From OPU3-GD-OMZ sp964515235 (GTDB lineage Bacteria; Pseudomonadota; Gammaproteobacteria; Methylococcales; Methylomonadaceae): a stretch of 64,000 nucleotides of DNA. A model generated the notes under the pieces. That model saw only the letters and a list, made by a program, of their open reading frames with translations, was not told where the DNA came from and did not search any database. Of the stretch, positions 60,205 to 64,000 are shown one piece after another. Positions within the stretch are counted from its first letter, which is position 1; each line of letters starts with the position of its first letter. Both the position numbers and the translations under genes were made by a program. The stretch spans positions 1-64,000 of the forward strand of contig CAZEVO010000008.1 of NCBI GenBank assembly GCA_964515235.1, in the 5' to 3' direction.

Positions 60205-63200
60205 TTAATCTTGTAGATTAGGAGCTAACCACCGCTTTGCTTCGTCTATAGTCCATCCTTTTCTATTTGCATAATCAACCAGCTGTTCCGTCGTTATTTT
60301 ACCAACATTAAAATACCGCGCATTATCATGAGAAAAATACCACCCACTAACTGCCGCAGTCGGATACATTGCATAACTTTCAGTTAGTTCAATCCCTGTA
60401 TTATCAGTAACCGACAACAAACTAAATAACTTTTCTTTTTCAGTATGGTCTGGGCACGCAGGGTAGCCCGGTGCTGGCCGAACACCTTGATAGGCCTCAT
60501 TGATAAGCGCCTGATTATCAAGCACTTCATTGTTGTTATAACCCCAATAAGTAGTTCTGACTTGTTGATGCATATATTCCGCAAAAGCCTCTGCTAATCG
60601 GTCTGCGAGCGCCTTGAGCATAATCGCACTATAGTCATCATGCTGTTTGTCAAACTCCGCCAGTTTAGCTTCTATACCAATCCCAGCAGTCACTGCAAAA
60701 GCACCGATATAATCATTGTCAATTACCTCGACAGGCAATAAAAAGTCAGCTAAACAATAGTTGGCTTTACCCGGAACCTTAATATTCTGTTGTCGTAAAT
60801 GACAGAGTGTCTCACGTACAGCTGATCGCTGCTCATCCTCAAAAATTAAAATATCATCGCCTTGACTATTAGCCGGGTAAAAACCGACAACGGCTTTTGC
60901 AGACAACCATTTTTCAGCAATAATTGATTCCAACATTACAGAGGCATCATGAAAAAGAACCTTCGCATGTTCTCCTACGATGTCATCTTCTAGAATAGCC
61001 GGATAACTTCCAGCCAACTCCCACGTCTGAAAGAATGGCGACCAATCAATAAAGTTAGCCAATGTTCTTAACGAAACATTCTCAAACACTCTATTACCCA
61101 AAAATGTGGGCTGATCAGGCTTACTCTTTTGAATTTCAAATTTATTATCTCTTGCATCTGCCAGAGAAAGTAATGTACTTTTCGATTTTCGTCCCTGATG
61201 GCGGTCTCTGACTTGCTGATATTCATCATGAATAGCTTTAATATAGGACTCTTTTTTTGTTTCACTCAATAAATTATTAGCCACTCCGACAGCCCGTGAT
61301 GCATCAGAAACATAAACGGTAGAACCATGATAATTTTGTTCAATTTTAACAGCTGTATGTGCTCTTGACGTTGTTGCGCCACCGATCATTATTGGAATTT
61401 CAAATCCCAAACGCTCCATTTCCTTAGCAACAAAAACCATTTCATCGAGTGAAGGAGTTATCAGCCCACTTAACCCAATAATATCAACATTTTCTTCCTT
61501 TGCCCGCTTTAGAATTACACTAGCTGACACCATTACCCCCAAGTCCACGACTTCATAACCATTACATTGCAAAACCACACCAACAATATTTTTACCAATA
61601 TCATGGACATCTCCTTTCACAGTCGCCATCAGGATTTTTCCATTACTTTCGACCTTTCCTGACTTTTCTTTTTCCATAAATGGCATTAAATAAGCTACTG
61701 CTTTCTTCATGACCCGCGCTGATTTAACAACTTGAGGTAAAAACATTTTACCTGCACCAAATAGGTCACCCACTTCGTTCATGCCAGCCATTAGCGGACC
61801 TTCAATAACGTTCAGTGATAAATCAAACCCAAGGCGCGCTTCCTCAGTATCTTCCTCTATATATTCGGTAATTCCTTTAACTAATGCATACGAAATTCGT
61901 TTATTAACTGGCTCATTTCGCCAGCTTAAATCTTCTTTTTTACCAACCCCAGCACTACCCATAAATTGCTCAGAAAGCGCTAATAACTTATCCGTCGCAT
62001 CATCTCGCTTATTTAAAACAACTTCTTCCACAGCCTCTTTTAATTCTTTTGGTATATCATCATACACAGCCAACTGCCCAGCATTAACAATCCCCATATC
62101 CATGCCTGCTTTAACTGCGTAAAATAAAAAAACTGCATGTATTGCCTCTCTTACCGGCTCGTTACCTCGGAATGAAAAAGATACATTTGAAACCCCGCCC
62201 GAAACTAATGCTTGTGGCAATGCTGATTTTATTTCTCGTGTTGCCTCAATAAAATCCACACCATAATTATTATGCTCATCAATTCCAGTAGCAATAGCAA
62301 AGATATTCGGGTCAAAAATAATATCTTCGGCACGAAAACCCACTTCTTCTGTTAGGATTTTATAAGCCCTTCGACAAATCTCGACTTTTCTCTCTTTTGT
62401 ATCCGCTTGCCCAACCTCATCAAAGGCCATTACAATTGCTGCTGCACCATAGCGTTTAATTAACTGAGCCTGATTCTTAAAGACCATTTCACCTTCTTTA
62501 AGAGAAATAGAGTTCACAATACCTTTGCCTTGAACACACTTGAGACCGGCTTCGATAATATCCCATTTGGAAGAGTCAATCATGATAGGAACCTTTGAAA
62601 TATCAGGCTCTGAAGCAACTAATAACAAAAACCTAACCATTGCATCCTTAGACTCCAACATGCCCTCATCCATATTGATATCAATAATCTGAGCGCCATT
62701 GGCCACTTGCTGCCTTGCTACATCTAAAGCAGTCTCATAATCTTCTTCAACGATTAACCGCTTAAAACGCGCCGAACCGGTAACATTTGTTCTTTCACCA
62801 ACATTAACAAACAGGGAGTCAGCGCCAATATTAAATGGCTCTAAACCGGCAAGACGACATTTCTTCTCTAGTGTTGGGGTTTTCCGAGGCGGATGCTTTT
62901 CTACAGCCTTAATAATAGCTTTAATATGTGCAGGAGATGTTCCGCAACAACCACCTACAATATTAATGTAGCCATTTTTAGCCCAGTCCTCCAACTCGAT
63001 TGCCATTGCTTCTGGTAGCTCATCATATTCACCAAATTCATTTGGCAATCCTGCATTAGGGTGCGCCGATACATTAGTTTCTGCCTGCGCACTCAACTCC
63101 TCAACATATTGACGTAATTCACCGGCACCTAAGGCACAATTAAATCCTATTGATAACGGCTGAATATGACGGACCGAATTCCAAAAAGCCTCAACCGTTT

Positions 63201-63876
63201 GTCCTGATAACGTTCGACCTGACGCATCCGTGATCGTGCCGGAAATCATAACTGGATACTGAGTGCTGGTATTTTCAAAATACTGATCAATCGCAAAGAG
63301 CGCCGCTTTAGCATTAAGGGTATCAAATATAGTTTCAACTAATAAGATATCTGCTCCGCCGTCAATTAGCCCCGTTATCGCTTCCATATAAGAAACAACC
63401 AAACCATCAAAATCAATATTTCTAAAACCTGGATCGTTGACATCGGGAGAAATAGACGCCGTTCGATTTGTCGGCCCTATAACTCCAGCAACAAATCTTG
63501 GTTTATCAGGATTAGACTTTGTCACCTCATCAGCAACTTGCCTCGCTATTCGCGCAGATACACAATTTAACTCATAGGCTAATGACTCCATTTGATAATC
63601 AGCCATTGCAATAGTCGTAGAGTTGAACGTGTTGGTTTCCACAATATCTGACCCAGCATCAAAATATGCTTGGTGAATGGCCTTAATAATATCTGGCTGT
63701 GTCAATGATAGGAGATCATTATTACCTTTTAGGTCACTGGGCCAATTTGCAAACCGCTCTCCCCGATAATCAGATTCACTTAATTTATATTCTTGAATCA
63801 TAGTACCCATTGCACCATCCAAAAATAAAATTCTTTTTGATAATTGCTCAGTTAATAATTTCTGACGACTACTCAT
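60205..63876 (-). CDS. metH: cobalamin-dependent methionine synthase
   Basis: Transfers methyl from 5-methyltetrahydrofolate to homocysteine through cob(I)alamin. In 1223 residues: the homocysteine domain with zinc ligands C247, C310 and C311 at the same numbers as in E. coli, the pterin domain (about 350-620), the cobalamin domain with lower-axial H758 in DVHDIG, and the C-terminal reactivation domain binding S-adenosylmethionine (RPAPGYPACPDH). No cobalamin riboswitch is visible in the 124 bases upstream. The cofactor must be made or imported elsewhere. Confidence 0.97.
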   Translation of the reverse strand: MSSRQKLLTEQLSKRILFLDGAMGTMIQEYKLSESDYRGERFANWPSDLKGNNDLLSLTQPDIIKAIHQAYFDAGSDIVETNTFNSTTIAMADYQMESLAYELNCVSARIARQVADEVTKSNPDKPRFVAGVIGPTNRTASISPDVNDPGFRNIDFDGLVVSYMEAITGLIDGGADILLVETIFDTLNAKAALFAIDQYFENTSTQYPVMISGTITDASGRTLSGQTVEAFWNSVRHIQPLSIGFNCALGAGELRQYVEELSAQAETNVSAHPNAGLPNEFGEYDELPEAMAIELEDWAKNGYINIVGGCCGTSPAHIKAIIKAVEKHPPRKTPTLEKKCRLAGLEPFNIGADSLFVNVGERTNVTGSARFKRLIVEEDYETALDVARQQVANGAQIIDINMDEGMLESKDAMVRFLLLVASEPDISKVPIMIDSSKWDIIEAGLKCVQGKGIVNSISLKEGEMVFKNQAQLIKRYGAAAIVMAFDEVGQADTKERKVEICRRAYKILTEEVGFRAEDIIFDPNIFAIATGIDEHNNYGVDFIEATREIKSALPQALVSGGVSNVSFSFRGNEPVREAIHAVFLFYAVKAGMDMGIVNAGQLAVYDDIPKELKEAVEEVVLNKRDDATDKLLALSEQFMGSAGVGKKEDLSWRNEPVNKRISYALVKGITEYIEEDTEEARLGFDLSLNVIEGPLMAGMNEVGDLFGAGKMFLPQVVKSARVMKKAVAYLMPFMEKEKSGKVESNGKILMATVKGDVHDIGKNIVGVVLQCNGYEVVDLGVMVSASVILKRAKEENVDIIGLSGLITPSLDEMVFVAKEMERLGFEIPIMIGGATTSRAHTAVKIEQNYHGSTVYVSDASRAVGVANNLLSETKKESYIKAIHDEYQQVRDRHQGRKSKSTLLSLADARDNKFEIQKSKPDQPTFLGNRVFENVSLRTLANFIDWSPFFQTWELAGSYPAILEDDIVGEHAKVLFHDASVMLESIIAEKWLSAKAVVGFYPANSQGDDILIFEDEQRSAVRETLCHLRQQNIKVPGKANYCLADFLLPVEVIDNDYIGAFAVTAGIGIEAKLAEFDKQHDDYSAIMLKALADRLAEAFAEYMHQQVRTTYWGYNNNEVLDNQALINEAYQGVRPAPGYPACPDHTEKEKLFSLLSVTDNTGIELTESYAMYPTAAVSGWYFSHDNARYFNVGKITTEQLVDYANRKGWTIDEAKRWLAPNLQD

Positions 63877-63940
63877 AAAAATACATTTAAATTAATAAAA
63901 AACTTTGGCCGGCAGCTCCATACTGTCGTCACAAACAAGA

Positions 63941-63963
63941 AAGCCTAGGTTAAACCTAGGCTT
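63941..63963. terminator. intrinsic terminator upstream of metH
   Basis: AAGCCTAGGT (63941-63950) and ACCTAGGCTT (63954-63963) form a perfect 10-base stem with a 3-base loop, followed by TT on the plus strand and by TTTC on the minus strand. Since metH reads leftward from here, it most likely ends a minus-strand gene beyond the window. Confidence 0.65.
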
Positions 63964-64000
63964 TTAAATGTTAAACATCACTTTTAGATAATGTTATTTT

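Noticed and set aside
63877..64000. Cobalamin riboswitch before metH
   Set aside because: Only 124 bases are available, the hairpin at 63941 is a simple terminator, and no B12-box-like sequence is visible.
1..64000. CRISPR arrays, insertion sequences, prophage, tRNA and rRNA genes
   Set aside because: No regularly spaced direct repeats, transposase or integrase frames, cloverleaf sequences ending in CCA or rRNA segments were seen on reading both strands.

Overview
The window looks like chromosome of a free-living, fairly AT-rich gammaproteobacterium. Closest E. coli-like relatives are obvious by eye for glyQ, ppa, pepA, panD, gshA, metH and pcnB, and the blocks glyQ-glyS-gmhB-plsC, pcnB-folK-panB-panC-panD, pilB-pilC-coaE-zapD and suhB/trmJ-cysE-iscS are gammaproteobacterial gene orders. 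Several genes point to a methylotroph or a hydrocarbon degrader of the Methylophaga/Cycloclasticus or Methylococcales kind: a pyrophosphate-type 6-phosphofructokinase, a soluble NAD-dependent formate dehydrogenase with fused diaphorase subunit, and a periplasmic SoxYZ-like carrier plus metallo-hydrolase of the type that accompanies quinoprotein (PQQ) alcohol dehydrogenases. The exact genus cannot be fixed from sequence reading alone. Coding density is very high, no gap exceeds 300 bases, and I see no mobile elements, CRISPR arrays, prophage, tRNA or rRNA genes.

Layout. 1-2.7 kb (minus): a TerB-family protein running off the left edge, a GNAT acetyltransferase, a multipass membrane protein and trpS. 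3-4.1 kb (plus): a small orphan, queD and a DUF1249 gene. 4.1-6.3 kb (minus): recQ with a C-terminal helix-turn-helix extension. 6.4-9.2 kb (plus): gshA, an iron-sulfur APS reductase-type cysH and a VOC protein. 9.2-13.2 kb (minus): bcp, rpiA, the SoxYZ-like carrier, its metallo-hydrolase and a LysR regulator. 13.3-17.8 kb (plus): formate dehydrogenase, divergent from the LysR gene. 17.9-21 kb (minus): iscA, iscS, cysE, trmJ, with suhB divergent. 21.9-30.4 kb (minus): rimI, a family-4 uracil-DNA glycosylase, leuA, pssA, pfp, ilvC, ilvH, ilvB, a branched-chain amino acid block. 30.6-33.7 kb: a PEP mutase/isocitrate lyase-family enzyme, DUF2797, ppa and a DUF2064 transferase. 33.7-37.7 kb (minus): panD, panC, panB, folK, pcnB. 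37.9-42.8 kb: two small membrane proteins, lptG-lptF, pepA-holC. 42.9-50.2 kb (plus): valS, pilB, pilC, coaE, zapD. 50.2-54.8 kb (minus): a Nudix/ThiE fusion, argJ, a CDF metal transporter, a TusA sulfur carrier and a PP-loop ATPase. 55-59.8 kb (plus): glyQ, glyS, gmhB, plsC, a lipoprotein. 59.9-63.9 kb (minus): a glutaredoxin-like protein and metH.

Themes. Sulfur assimilation and transfer recur: cysH, gshA, cysE, iscS, iscA, metH, and a TusA/PP-loop pair that probably thiolates RNA. One-carbon oxidation is represented by the formate dehydrogenase and the quinoprotein-associated pair beside it, with a LysR gene between them and a palindromic operator candidate in the shared promoter region. 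Pyrophosphate metabolism shows up as pfp plus ppa. The observations I rate most worth checking are a probable AUU start codon for pcnB, the TusA/PP-loop/CDF cluster, the SoxYZ-like/hydrolase/LysR/formate dehydrogenase neighbourhood, and an iscS-iscA pair lacking iscR and iscU.
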